Below, one piece after another: positions 1 through 7,434 of a stretch of DNA of 37,010 bases. The DNA lies in contig CANQMS010000002.1 of the NCBI GenBank assembly GCA_947624995.1, positions 79,766-116,775 of the forward strand, in the 5' to 3' direction. Under the pieces are notes generated by a model, which made no database searches, was not told where the DNA came from, and saw only the letters and a list, made by a program, of their open reading frames with translations. Both the position numbers and the translations under genes were made by a program. Each line of letters starts with the position of its first letter. The first letter of the stretch is position 1. The stretch is from an uncultured Clostridia bacterium (GTDB taxonomy: Bacteria > Bacillota > Clostridia > Oscillospirales > CAG-272).

Positions 1-1
1 C

Positions 2-685
2 GTCGTCGGTCACGTTGACGAAATGCTCGACTGCGACAAGATAATGATAAGCGCTTACCCGACTATTATCTTATTGGTGAGTAATACCGGCGAGAATCTC
101 GAGCCGCTCGAAAAGTTTATGTCGAGGTACTATCATTACGGCTTCGACGTTGCGGACGGCACGGAGAGCGCGGCGCGGCAGGCGATATACAACATAGAGC
201 TGACAGACGACGGTGAGCAAATTTATCCCGGTCTGTTTTCGTTATCGTTCTCGTCGAGGGAGTTCGACAGGATAGACTTCTTCTCGATGTACGGCGGGAT
301 ATTCTTCCTCGGCGTCATGCTCTCGATAATGTTCATGCTCGCAGCCGTCCTCATAATCTACTATAAGCAAATTTCGGAAGGGTACGAGGACCGCGGCAGG
401 TTTGAAATCATGCAGAAGGTCGGGCTGACGAAGAAGGACATAAGGCGCAGCATAGATTCTCAGATGCGGACCGTGTTCGTCCTGCCGATTGCGGCAGCGG
501 CGATCCACCTTGCCTTCGCGTTCCCGATGCTGAAGCGGCTGCTTTTGATGTTCAATTTCAAGAACGGTCCGCTGCTCCTTATGACGGCGGGTGCGTGCGT
601 TCTTATCTTCGCCGTGATATACCTGATCGTATATAAGTTAACGGCGGGCGCATACTACCGCATCGTGAGCAGCGGCGAAAGATAA
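2..685 (+). CDS. FtsX/BceB-type ABC transporter permease, C-terminal part
   Basis: The reading frame is open from the left edge, so this is the 3' part of a longer gene. The visible part begins with an extracytoplasmic stretch. It ends with the usual FtsX-like core: three hydrophobic segments separated by a charged cytoplasmic loop containing GRFEIMQKVGLTKKDIRRS, where an amphipathic helix followed by GLTKKDI is typical of MacB/FtsX and BceB-type permeases. Such permeases work with an ABC ATPase, which would be expected upstream and outside the window, and often handle antimicrobial peptides or lipids. No substrate can be assigned here. A strong terminator follows at 803-840, so this gene probably ends its operon. 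The family call is firm; the subfamily is not. Confidence 0.85.
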   Translation, partial: VVGHVDEMLDCDKIMISAYPTIILLVSNTGENLEPLEKFMSRYYHYGFDVADGTESAARQAIYNIELTDDGEQIYPGLFSLSFSSREFDRIDFFSMYGGIFFLGVMLSIMFMLAAVLIIYYKQISEGYEDRGRFEIMQKVGLTKKDIRRSIDSQMRTVFVLPIAAAAIHLAFAFPMLKRLLLMFNFKNGPLLLMTAGACVLIFAVIYLIVYKLTAGAYYRIVSSGER

Positions 686-692
686 AAACGGT

Positions 693-792
693 CGGCGGGA
701 CATGGCGGGGCGGAGCAAGCCGCGGGCGATCACTTTTTCCCCGCACAAAAAGTAAGCGGCGGCGCGATGCTCCACTCCGCCATGTCCCGCCG
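693..792. repeat. 100-bp imperfect palindrome (possible dispersed palindromic repeat)
   Basis: The arms at 693-708 and 777-792 are perfect 16-bp inverted copies, and the pairing continues with 7 of 9 matches in 709-717 against 768-776. An inner pair, ACTTTTT at 732-738 and AAAAAGT at 747-753, makes almost the whole 100 bp one foldable element. It lies between the permease stop and a separate terminator and has no U-tract of its own. That is more than a terminator needs and resembles REP- or MITE-like intergenic palindromes. Whether it recurs in the genome cannot be seen from this window. Confidence 0.7.
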
Positions 793-802
793 AAAATATT
801 TA

Positions 803-840
803 TTCGGAGAACGCTGTTTCGCGTTCTCCGAAATTTTTTG
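803..840 (+). terminator. Rho-independent terminator after the ABC permease
   Basis: A perfect 12-bp stem (803-814 with 821-832) closes a 6-nt loop and is followed directly by a run of T. It ends the permease transcript and separates it from the lipoprotein gene. Confidence 0.9.
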
Positions 841-913
841 CGCCGGTTGAAATATTCGGGCGCGAAATGCGAGATATATTGTGTACGGGAACTATGATCT
901 GAGAGGATTGTTT

Positions 914-2134
914 ATGAAAAGGGTCGCTGCCGCTGCCGTCGCTGTTGTTTGCCTGCTTTTATTCGGCTGCTCGTGGGGCGGCGAATATGACGCTGACGGG
1001 GAATTCGTTGATTCAAATGCGGACGCGGTGATATACGGCGATACGCTCTATTACAATCGCACATCCCTAACCGAAAATTATCATTGGAGCGGGTTCGACG
1101 AGTGGGAGCCGATCGGGCTGCTCTATCAGGACCTCGGCAATGTCCATCCGCGCGGTGTCCCGCTCTACGGTGATGAATTGATGGGGAAGAGCGAAAACCC
1201 GTTCCGGACGATTTCGGAATTTAAAATGCTTGTTGACCCCACGGCAACGGAACAAAACGGCGGCGAGCCCGTGTTTATCCTCGCGCAGGATATGGGGTAC
1301 GCCGAAGAAGATCCCGACCACCCGAACAGGACGAACAATCTCACCCGCATCATCTCGTATAACACAAGGACGAGGAGCTTCGGGATCATATGTGACGGCG
1401 TGATTGGAAGATTTCTCTCGTTCTCTCTCTGCGGCGACACGATCGTATACGAGACGCTCGATTTCGAAGAGGGGATCTCTCTATATAAAGTCGACCGCAG
1501 GGGCGGGAAACCGGTGTTTCTCGGAAAGGCAGAGGGAACGGAGCTTGACGTTGTAACGATATATGGCGGAAAGCTGTATTACACGCTGCCGGACTCGGGC
1601 GGGGTAAAGCTCTACACTTGCGACACATCGACCGCTTCACACGAGCATATAGCAGATATCCCGTGCGGCTTTCCTTCGTATTTTCTTGCAATCAGGAGAG
1701 GGGAGATATATTACAGCGCAAACAGGCGCGCTGTCGATACGCCGGACGGCATCTTTTCCACGACGGAAATATTCGATATCGTTAGAATCACAGATGACGG
1801 CGGGATCGGGACGGTTGTGACCGATGTCGAATCGGCAAAAATGTACAAAGACGAAATATATTATGTTCCGCATAACGGCAATGGGGCGAGCGGCGGGCGA
1901 GGTGAAATATCATTCCGCAGATATTGCCTTGACGGCGGCTCTGACGGACCGCTTTTCACATACAGATTTCCGGACGGACAAGAGCATTTCTTTTACGTGC
2001 TCGCCGTCTCGGACGAATATATTTTCTGCCGCGACAGCGGTCCCGAGGATGGGGACGGGGCAGGAGCTGTCAACGTCTGTATAGATAAACGGACGGGAAG
2101 CGCGATCCTTATTCCCGATGAGAAAATACAGTAA
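914..2134 (+). CDS. Secreted lipoprotein with beta-propeller-like repeats (DUF5050-like)
   Basis: A predicted lipoprotein of 406 residues. The ATG at 914 is preferred over an in-frame ATG at 881 because GAGAGG lies at 901-906 with good spacing and the protein then starts with a classical signal: MKR, a hydrophobic run, and a lipobox LFGC with Cys19. The mature part contains repeated short blocks of the type 'G..LYY' (for example DTLYYN, GKLYYT, GEIYYS, DEIYYV), about 50-70 residues apart. These are typical of DUF5050/TolB-like beta-propellers found on Clostridial cell surfaces. It is followed after 14 nt by the double permease, so the two are probably co-transcribed, and it may be the surface-exposed partner of that transporter. 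The role is unknown; ligand sensing or binding is inference. Confidence 0.75.
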   Translation: MKRVAAAAVAVVCLLLFGCSWGGEYDADGEFVDSNADAVIYGDTLYYNRTSLTENYHWSGFDEWEPIGLLYQDLGNVHPRGVPLYGDELMGKSENPFRTISEFKMLVDPTATEQNGGEPVFILAQDMGYAEEDPDHPNRTNNLTRIISYNTRTRSFGIICDGVIGRFLSFSLCGDTIVYETLDFEEGISLYKVDRRGGKPVFLGKAEGTELDVVTIYGGKLYYTLPDSGGVKLYTCDTSTASHEHIADIPCGFPSYFLAIRRGEIYYSANRRAVDTPDGIFSTTEIFDIVRITDDGGIGTVVTDVESAKMYKDEIYYVPHNGNGASGGRGEISFRRYCLDGGSDGPLFTYRFPDGQEHFFYVLAVSDEYIFCRDSGPEDGDGAGAVNVCIDKRTGSAILIPDEKIQ

Positions 2135-2148
2135 AGGGAGGTCGGAAG

Positions 2149-4509
2149 ATGCTGAAGAATGCGGCGCGGCTCATACCATATGAGCTTGAAAAAGTGTTTT
2201 TGTCTCCGGCGATGCGGGCGGTATTTGCCGTTTTTCTCATCTGCAATATTATTTTATGCTTTTGCTCGTCAAGACCGAGCGACGCCGAGCGTGACCTCGG
2301 TATGTACCGTGACGCTGTGTACCGAATATACTGTGAAGACCGGGACAGGTTCTTCTCCGAATATGAACGCATTAAAAAGGCGGAAGCAGAACGGGACCCT
2401 ATGTCGGACGAAAAGCCGTCGAGCATTTACGGCGGCGGAAGATTTTATGATATTACGCTTTTTAATTACGTATATGATCTGATAAACGCAAATGATTCTT
2501 ATCACGGGCGCGTTCGGGACGTCATCGCTGTCTCTCTGGAAATAAAGGACAGCCTTGAAAAGAAGGGCGGCAGCGAGGGCTTTGTTTACAGATATGAATC
2601 GAGTGTCGCGTCAAGATATTCTTATCTTGATAAAAATGTGACTGTCCGGTGCGAGCCCGTAAACGGCTGGGACGAATACTTTTCATATAAGGCGGAGTTC
2701 TTCATTGTCATGCTGCTCTCATCCGTCATATGTATATACATATGCACCTTCGACCGAACGAGCGGATTTTTGCCGGTTGCGTTTACATGTAAATGCGGGC
2801 GCGCGCCGTCTTTTGCCGCGAAGTTTGCCGCGGTCACTATCTGCGCCGCCGTTATTTCAGCCGTATTTGCTGTATCATCGTTTGTGACCGCGGGCGTCGC
2901 GTGCGGCGGATATTCCGATCCCGCAAATGCGGTGCAGGCGCTTACATTGAAGTACAGTATATCGGATTTTGAGCTTTTTCCGCTTAAAATATCGCTTGCA
3001 GGCGCGGCTGCCGTAGGACTCATCTGTAAAATCGCATCCGCGGTCGTCTTTACATCCGCGGTCTTCGTGCTCTCATCCGTGCTGAAAAGCACTTTTGCCG
3101 CACCGGCGTCAGCGGCGGCTCTGCTCGCAGTTTCATATTTCGGCTTTGCCGGGATCGAAACGATTTTTACCGGTCAATGGAAATATCTGAGCGTTTATTC
3201 CGTATACGATATCGGTACTTTTGCGAATCATTACAGGGCGGTCGACGTGTTTGGGATGAGCGTCGGTCTTTCGTGGCTGCTCGCCACTGTATGCGTACTT
3301 GCCTTGACCGCCGCGCCGGCGATATCTTTTGCCGCGTATACATTCAGAACGCCGCCTGTGAAGCGGCGGCGCGGAAGAATAAACGCGTGTATTGCACGAT
3401 TTTCGGGGCGGGATAAAAGGTACGGCACGACGCTTTTGTCCTTCGAGATTTATAAACATCGCGCCGCCGTACTTTTGCTTGCGTTTCTTTTTTTGATAAA
3501 GCTGTTTCTGTCCTCGGAATATTACCGCCCCGACGTGAACGAGCAGCAGTATGACAGGATATATCGGGAATATATAGAAAAGATCGGCGGGGAATATACG
3601 CCCGAAAAGGCATCGCGGCTCGAAAAGGAATACGGGAGATGTCTTGAAACGATAGAAATGTTCGACGTCGCCGAACGCGACTATTGGAGCGGCGCGATCT
3701 CCGGCGAATATTTCGGCAGGCTGTATGAATCTTTTGTCGAGGCGAGCTCAAAGGCGAAGGTGCTTGAAGACCTGATCGGAAGATCGGAATATCTGAAAGA
3801 GCTCTTCGAGACGCGCGGCATACGCGGGTATTATATATATGACAGCGGGTATTATAAGCTCGTGTCGCAGGGGACGGATTGGCTCCTGATCCTGTTTACC
3901 GCCGTATTTTCATGTAGGATCTGTTTATACGAATTCTCAAAGGGACCGTCCGGTGTGAGCACGTTTGAGCTGTTACGCGCGACGCCGGGCGGAAGAGGGC
4001 GTCTTTTCGGCGTCAAGCTTTCCCTGTGCGTCGGCGCGGCAGTGATTTTGTGGGCGCTGTTCCGCGGGGCGGACCTATATTTTTCATGGAGCGAGCTCCC
4101 GGCAGATATGAACGCGCCTCTGCTCAGTATGCCGAGATACGGCGGGTCGGCTTTGAATTTATCTGTCGTCGGATATCTTGTCATGTCGGCGCTGATGAGC
4201 CTTTTCGGCACGGTTTTGATCGCCGTTTTATGTTTCGGCATTTCGGCTTTGATAAGGCGCCCGATACCTGTATACACGCTGACGGCAGCTCTGCTGCTGC
4301 TTCCGTTTTTCGCATCAAGCTCCGGGATAGCACCGGCTTCATATTTCGATATCACGGCGCTCTATGATTTCGACAGGCTCTACATGATGTCGCCGGGAAC
4401 TGTTACGCCGCCGGTTTTCTGTTTTTCCGCGCTGTCGTTTGCGGCGATCGCAGCCGCCGCAGCGGCGGCTGCGGCAATGCAAAGGATATGCAGAGCGTCA
4501 AAAATGTGA
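2149..4509 (+). CDS. Two-module membrane protein resembling fused ABC-2-type permeases
   Basis: A 786-residue integral membrane protein with a strong RBS, GGAGGT at 2137-2142. The topology repeats. TM1 (about 21-39), a long extracytoplasmic loop (40-180) and about five TM segments (183-400) are followed by a basic linker KRRRGR (405-410). A second unit then begins with TM (about 440-455), a long charged loop (456-585) and five more TM segments ending in an alanine-rich helix. Each unit resembles an ABC-2-type permease with an enlarged loop, so the gene looks like a tandem fusion forming a whole pore in one chain. No ATPase motif is present, so an ABC ATPase would have to come from elsewhere. 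The upstream lipoprotein may be its partner. The function is inferred from architecture only, with no specific family recognised. Confidence 0.65.
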   Translation: MLKNAARLIPYELEKVFLSPAMRAVFAVFLICNIILCFCSSRPSDAERDLGMYRDAVYRIYCEDRDRFFSEYERIKKAEAERDPMSDEKPSSIYGGGRFYDITLFNYVYDLINANDSYHGRVRDVIAVSLEIKDSLEKKGGSEGFVYRYESSVASRYSYLDKNVTVRCEPVNGWDEYFSYKAEFFIVMLLSSVICIYICTFDRTSGFLPVAFTCKCGRAPSFAAKFAAVTICAAVISAVFAVSSFVTAGVACGGYSDPANAVQALTLKYSISDFELFPLKISLAGAAAVGLICKIASAVVFTSAVFVLSSVLKSTFAAPASAAALLAVSYFGFAGIETIFTGQWKYLSVYSVYDIGTFANHYRAVDVFGMSVGLSWLLATVCVLALTAAPAISFAAYTFRTPPVKRRRGRINACIARFSGRDKRYGTTLLSFEIYKHRAAVLLLAFLFLIKLFLSSEYYRPDVNEQQYDRIYREYIEKIGGEYTPEKASRLEKEYGRCLETIEMFDVAERDYWSGAISGEYFGRLYESFVEASSKAKVLEDLIGRSEYLKELFETRGIRGYYIYDSGYYKLVSQGTDWLLILFTAVFSCRICLYEFSKGPSGVSTFELLRATPGGRGRLFGVKLSLCVGAAVILWALFRGADLYFSWSELPADMNAPLLSMPRYGGSALNLSVVGYLVMSALMSLFGTVLIAVLCFGISALIRRPIPVYTLTAALLLLPFFASSSGIAPASYFDITALYDFDRLYMMSPGTVTPPVFCFSALSFAAIAAAAAAAAAMQRICRASKM

Positions 4510-4559
4510 TGAAAAAAATAATATGTTTCTTGCAGAAAAGGGACGGTTCAAACAATATA

Positions 4560-4592
4560 AAAATGCACGTGTTCGAGCAGCACATGCATTTT
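4560..4592 (+). terminator. Probable weak terminator hairpin
   Basis: A 12-bp stem with one mismatch (4560-4571 with 4581-4592) has A-rich and T-rich flanks and lies 50 nt after the permease stop. The U-tract is short (TTTTATTA), so termination may be partial. Confidence 0.5.
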
Positions 4593-4660
4593 ATTACACA
4601 ATTTCCTGTTTTTAGGAGCACAGATATCGGATTAAAGTACCTAAAATTTACAAAAAACTA

Positions 4661-4689
4661 TTGACAGCATTTTTAGACGAGCGTATAAT
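4661..4689 (+). promoter_or_regulatory. Consensus sigma-A promoter for the BlaI/MecI gene
   Basis: TTGACA at 4661-4666, a 17-bp spacer and TATAAT at 4684-4689 match the housekeeping consensus exactly. It lies 45 bp upstream of the repressor ATG. A promoter this strong in front of a BlaI/MecI-type gene would fit autorepression, but no clear dyad operator was identified over it. Confidence 0.85.
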
Positions 4690-4733
4690 ATATTCATGCC
4701 TAAAATAACGAAGTCGATTTTAGAGGATTGTCT

Positions 4734-5114
4734 ATGGAACTTGATGTCTACAAAAAATTGCCGGATGCCGAATTTGATGTGATGTGTGCGATCTGGAGCG
4801 TTCCGGCACCGACGACGACTCCTGTTCTTATGCGCGTTGTCGGAAACGAAAAGGGCTGGCGTGCGCCGACGCTCATATCGTTCCTTGTGCGCCTTGAAGA
4901 CCGCGGATTCATCCGCTCCGAGAAGAACGGTAAGGAAAGGCAGTACTATCCGATAGTTGAAAAAAAATCGTATATGACCGAGTTTACAAGAAGATTTCTC
5001 GAGCAGTATCACGGCGGCTCGATCAAATCCTTTCTTGATACGCTTGCCGGAGACGGGGGACTGAATTCCACTCAGTTTGACGAGCTGCTCGGATGGCTCC
5101 AGTCGAAAGCCTGA
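4734..5114 (+). CDS. BlaI/MecI/CopY-family transcriptional repressor
   Basis: A 126-residue winged-helix regulator of the penicillinase-repressor family. The N-terminal helix LPDAEFDVMCAIW is the family hallmark. The recognition region follows (RAPTLISFLVRLEDRGFI), then the wing with EKNGKERQYYPIV and a C-terminal dimerisation helix pair. The ATG at 4734 is chosen because GAGG at 4723-4726 has 7-nt spacing; the in-frame TTG at 4728 is too close. Classical BlaI/MecI is inactivated by the BlaR1/MecR1 sensor protease, but no such gene and no beta-lactamase is present here. The stop overlaps the next start as TGATG, so it is translationally coupled to the downstream gene, which is its most likely regulatory target or partner. 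Confidence 0.9.
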   Translation: MELDVYKKLPDAEFDVMCAIWSVPAPTTTPVLMRVVGNEKGWRAPTLISFLVRLEDRGFIRSEKNGKERQYYPIVEKKSYMTEFTRRFLEQYHGGSIKSFLDTLAGDGGLNSTQFDELLGWLQSKA

Positions 5115-5890
5115 TGCCGTCTTCCGCGATAGATCTTACCGCCGTCGTCGACCGCCCGAAATTCCTTCTCATCTGTTATCGGCAGAATACGGAAAAAAAC
5201 GAGGGCAACGGCATCGGGACGTTCAATGAAAAGCGGATACACTCCGTATTAAAAGAGTATTTTGACCCGGACACGTCGCATCACGAGGTACCGTATAAGG
5301 GCTACATAGCCGATATAAAAAACGGCGACGGAATAATTGAGATACAGACAAGTGCGCTCAACCCGCTTTATGCGAAGCTGAGCGCCTTTCTTCCCGATTC
5401 GAGGGTAACGCTTGTCCATCCGCTGATAGCCGAAAAGTCCGTTTCATGGATCGACCCCGCAACGGGAAATATATCTCCGCGGCGGACATCGCCTAAGCAC
5501 GAAACTGCTTTTGACGGGCTGATCGAGCTTTATAATATAAGGAGCCATCTGGGGAGCGGCAATTTGAAGATCAGGTTTCCGCTGATAGAAGCCGACGAAT
5601 ACAGGCTTAAGGACGGGTGGAGCCGGGATAAGAAGAAGGGGTCGCACAGATATGACAGGATACCGGTGCAGCTCTTCGATATTATTTCGCTCGATTCTCC
5701 GGAGGATTACATGCGTCTCTATCTGCCGGATCCTCTGCGGTCAAAAGAATTTACAACGTCCGATTACGCATCCGAGGCACATGCCGGGAAACATGCCGCA
5801 TACTATGCGCTCACTGTTCTCACTTTTGCCGGAGTTCTCGAAAAATGCGGCAAACGGGGAAATAACATTTTATACAAATGTATTTTATGA
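5114..5890 (+). CDS. Uncharacterised protein: PD-(D/E)xK-like N-terminal domain plus C-terminal winged helix
   Basis: About 258 residues; no named family is recognised with certainty. The N-terminal part carries a layout like PD-(D/E)xK nucleases: a helix with Glu39 (GTFNEKRIHSVL), a strand ending in Asp67 (YKGYIAD), and Glu76-x-Gln78 in the next strand (IIEIQT). The E-x-Q form is a known variant of the E-x-K motif. The C-terminal 45 residues (about 213-258; TTSDYASEAHAGKHAAYYALTVL split around an HTH, then VLEKCGKRGNNILYK) look like a winged helix. The start at 5114 overlaps the BlaI/MecI stop; an in-frame ATG at 5093 would extend it by seven residues. Coupling to a repressor suggests DNA binding or cleavage. 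Function is unproven. Confidence 0.7.
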   Translation: MPSSAIDLTAVVDRPKFLLICYRQNTEKNEGNGIGTFNEKRIHSVLKEYFDPDTSHHEVPYKGYIADIKNGDGIIEIQTSALNPLYAKLSAFLPDSRVTLVHPLIAEKSVSWIDPATGNISPRRTSPKHETAFDGLIELYNIRSHLGSGNLKIRFPLIEADEYRLKDGWSRDKKKGSHRYDRIPVQLFDIISLDSPEDYMRLYLPDPLRSKEFTTSDYASEAHAGKHAAYYALTVLTFAGVLEKCGKRGNNILYKCIL

Positions 5891-5902
5891 AGCTGTCTAA
5901 AA

Positions 5903-5940
5903 CACCGTCTGCCGTTCGCGGTTAGACGGTGCTTTTCTTT
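5903..5940. terminator. Bidirectional terminator between convergent genes
   Basis: An 8-bp stem, CACCGTCT at 5903-5910 with AGACGGTG at 5924-5931, is followed by TTTTCTTT on the plus strand. It separates the convergent nuclease-like and cysteine desulfurase genes and includes the stop codon of the latter. Confidence 0.7.
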
Positions 5941-7073
5941 GATGCGATAAAATTTGCCGTTTCGCAGAACCGTTCAGCCTCGAAAACGGTGTTGAACGCA
6001 CCGAAGGAGGCGCGGACCGCTCCCGCCGGAAATGTCCCGAGCGTTCGGTGCGCAAGCGGGGAACAATGCAGACCGGCACGTAGACAAATGCCGTTTTTGT
6101 CAAATGCCGATGCCGCTTCGGACGGATCGAGCCCGTCTATATTGAAAAGAAGCGTTGATCCCGGCGACGTATTATAAATTGTTATCCTGGGAATATCTTT
6201 AAGACGGTTTATGATATGCGCACAGATCTTCTTTTCCTGCTCGCGTATGTTGGAAATTCCTCTTTCTCTTATAAAACCGATCCCGTAATATAAAGATGCG
6301 ATCGCCGGTGAGGGAAGTGTCCCGGCTTCAAACCTGTCGGGCAGATGATCAGGCATGACGAGCGGAATAGATTCACTTCCGCTCCCTCCCTCGACGGTCG
6401 TTTTCAGATCCACGGCATCAATGTCGCCGAAAATAACGGCGCCGCAGCCTTGGCACCCGTAAAGTCCCTTGTGCCCGGGAACGCAGATTGCGTCGAGCAT
6501 GCTTTTTCCTATGTCCACTTCCGTTGTCCCGGCGCTCTGCGCACAGTCCGCGACCGAAAATATCCCCGCCCCGCGGCAATACCGACCTATATCTTCAATC
6601 GGTAGCGTTCTCGGTATTATATTTGACTGATGGGTGCAGACGAGAAGTCTCGTTTTTTTGTTTCTCTTCCGCTCAATATCCTCGAGTATTTCCTCCTTGC
6701 TTCCGTCGGTACGGAAGATGTCATATGATGCACCGCGGTTGATTACGGCATCGTGTACGGGACGGAGAACGCTGTTGTGCTCCATATCGCTGATAAGGAT
6801 ATGGTCTCCCGGCTTTATGAGCGATTTTATTGCGAAGTTCAGCGCGTATGTCGTATTCATTGTGAAGGCGACAGACTCGGGCTGCGCGCCGTACAGCTCC
6901 GCCAGCGCTTCACGCGAACGAAATACCGCCTCTGCGGCAGCAAGGGACAGCGAATGTGAACCGCGGCTCGGGTTCCCGCAGCTTTTCCTCACATATGCGT
7001 CAAGCGCCCTATATACAGATAACGGCTTCGGATAAGTCGTTGCGGCATTGTCGAAATATATCCTTTTGTTCAT
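5922..7073 (-). CDS. Cysteine desulfurase-like class V aminotransferase
   Basis: A PLP enzyme of 383 residues that should release sulfur (or selenium) from cysteine (or selenocysteine) as a protein-bound persulfide. The start MNKRIYFDNAATTYPKP is typical; upstream in-frame codons lie within the preceding gene and are not used. PLP-binding lysine is Lys202 in VPGHKGLYG, the cofactor-contacting histidine is in DMEHNSV (98-100), and the catalytic cysteine is Cys337 in RAGLHCSP. The ATG overlaps the stop of the upstream DUF3343 gene (ATGA), so the two are coupled. In other Clostridia this DUF3343-desulfurase pair occurs in selenium metabolism loci with selD and yedF; neither is in this window. 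No IscU/SufU scaffold gene is adjacent, so a specialised role rather than general Fe-S assembly is inferred. Confidence 0.9.
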   Translation of the reverse strand: MNKRIYFDNAATTYPKPLSVYRALDAYVRKSCGNPSRGSHSLSLAAAEAVFRSREALAELYGAQPESVAFTMNTTYALNFAIKSLIKPGDHILISDMEHNSVLRPVHDAVINRGASYDIFRTDGSKEEILEDIERKRNKKTRLLVCTHQSNIIPRTLPIEDIGRYCRGAGIFSVADCAQSAGTTEVDIGKSMLDAICVPGHKGLYGCQGCGAVIFGDIDAVDLKTTVEGGSGSESIPLVMPDHLPDRFEAGTLPSPAIASLYYGIGFIRERGISNIREQEKKICAHIINRLKDIPRITIYNTSPGSTLLFNIDGLDPSEAASAFDKNGICLRAGLHCSPLAHRTLGTFPAGAVRASFGAFNTVFEAERFCETANFIASKKSTV

Positions 7074-7288
7074 TCCGTAATAATATCTCCGTATCTTATT
7101 CTCGCGTGCTTGAGCGCACGTTCTGCGCTGTCGGCATAAAGCGGCGGGATCTCTATTCCGTATGCGCATCCGCGGCGTGTGAGATCGGAACCGATTTCTA
7201 CTATTTTATGCGGAATATTCGATTTTGTCAGTACCGATGAGCCGCGCTGTGCGGTCGTCATTGATAAAAACGGCAAAATACATCTCAT
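7070..7288 (-). CDS. DUF3343 putative Se/S carrier-like protein
   Basis: A small protein of 72 residues whose pattern fits DUF3343: an N-terminal strand followed by TTAQRGSSVLTKSNIPHKIVE, then the conserved cysteine in RRGCAYGIEI, then a C-terminal helix with HARIRYGDI. Members are proposed carriers of persulfide or perselenide. The ATG at 7288 is preferred because AGAAGG lies 11 nt upstream and a promoter -10 box sits at 7332-7337. The in-frame ATG at 7318 has no RBS and would be almost at the transcript start. It is the first gene of the pair with the cysteine desulfurase and overlaps it by 4 nt, which supports direct sulfur or selenium transfer between them. Confidence 0.8.
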   Translation of the reverse strand: MRCILPFLSMTTAQRGSSVLTKSNIPHKIVEIGSDLTRRGCAYGIEIPPLYADSAERALKHARIRYGDIITE

Positions 7289-7331
7289 AATATAAACATC
7301 CTTCTTTTTTGTCGGCATTGCGCTATGCTAC

Positions 7332-7360
7332 ATTATATGCCGGCAGGCGGCAAGTTGCAA
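7332..7360 (-). promoter_or_regulatory. Promoter for the DUF3343-desulfurase pair
   Basis: On the minus strand TTGCAA (7360-7355), a 17-bp spacer and TATAAT (7337-7332) lie about 45 bp upstream of the preferred DUF3343 start. Confidence 0.65.
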
Positions 7361-7375
7361 ACGGCGGAAAACAGC

Positions 7376-7406
7376 GTTGCGGCGGCTTTTTAAAAGCCGC
7401 CGCAAC
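7376..7406 (-). terminator. Terminator after the GH106-like gene
   Basis: A perfect 15-bp inverted repeat around one central base (7376-7390 and 7392-7406), with a GC-rich lower stem and a T-rich tail on the minus strand. It lies 28 nt beyond the stop at 7435 and upstream of the DUF3343 promoter. Confidence 0.8.
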
Positions 7407-7434
7407 GATCGTTATTCAGATTTCGGACTCAGTA

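Noticed and set aside
3344-3751. Open frames of 60-167 codons antisense to the large permease gene
   Set aside because: They are arginine- or threonine-rich shadows without RBS or homology, as expected opposite a long gene.
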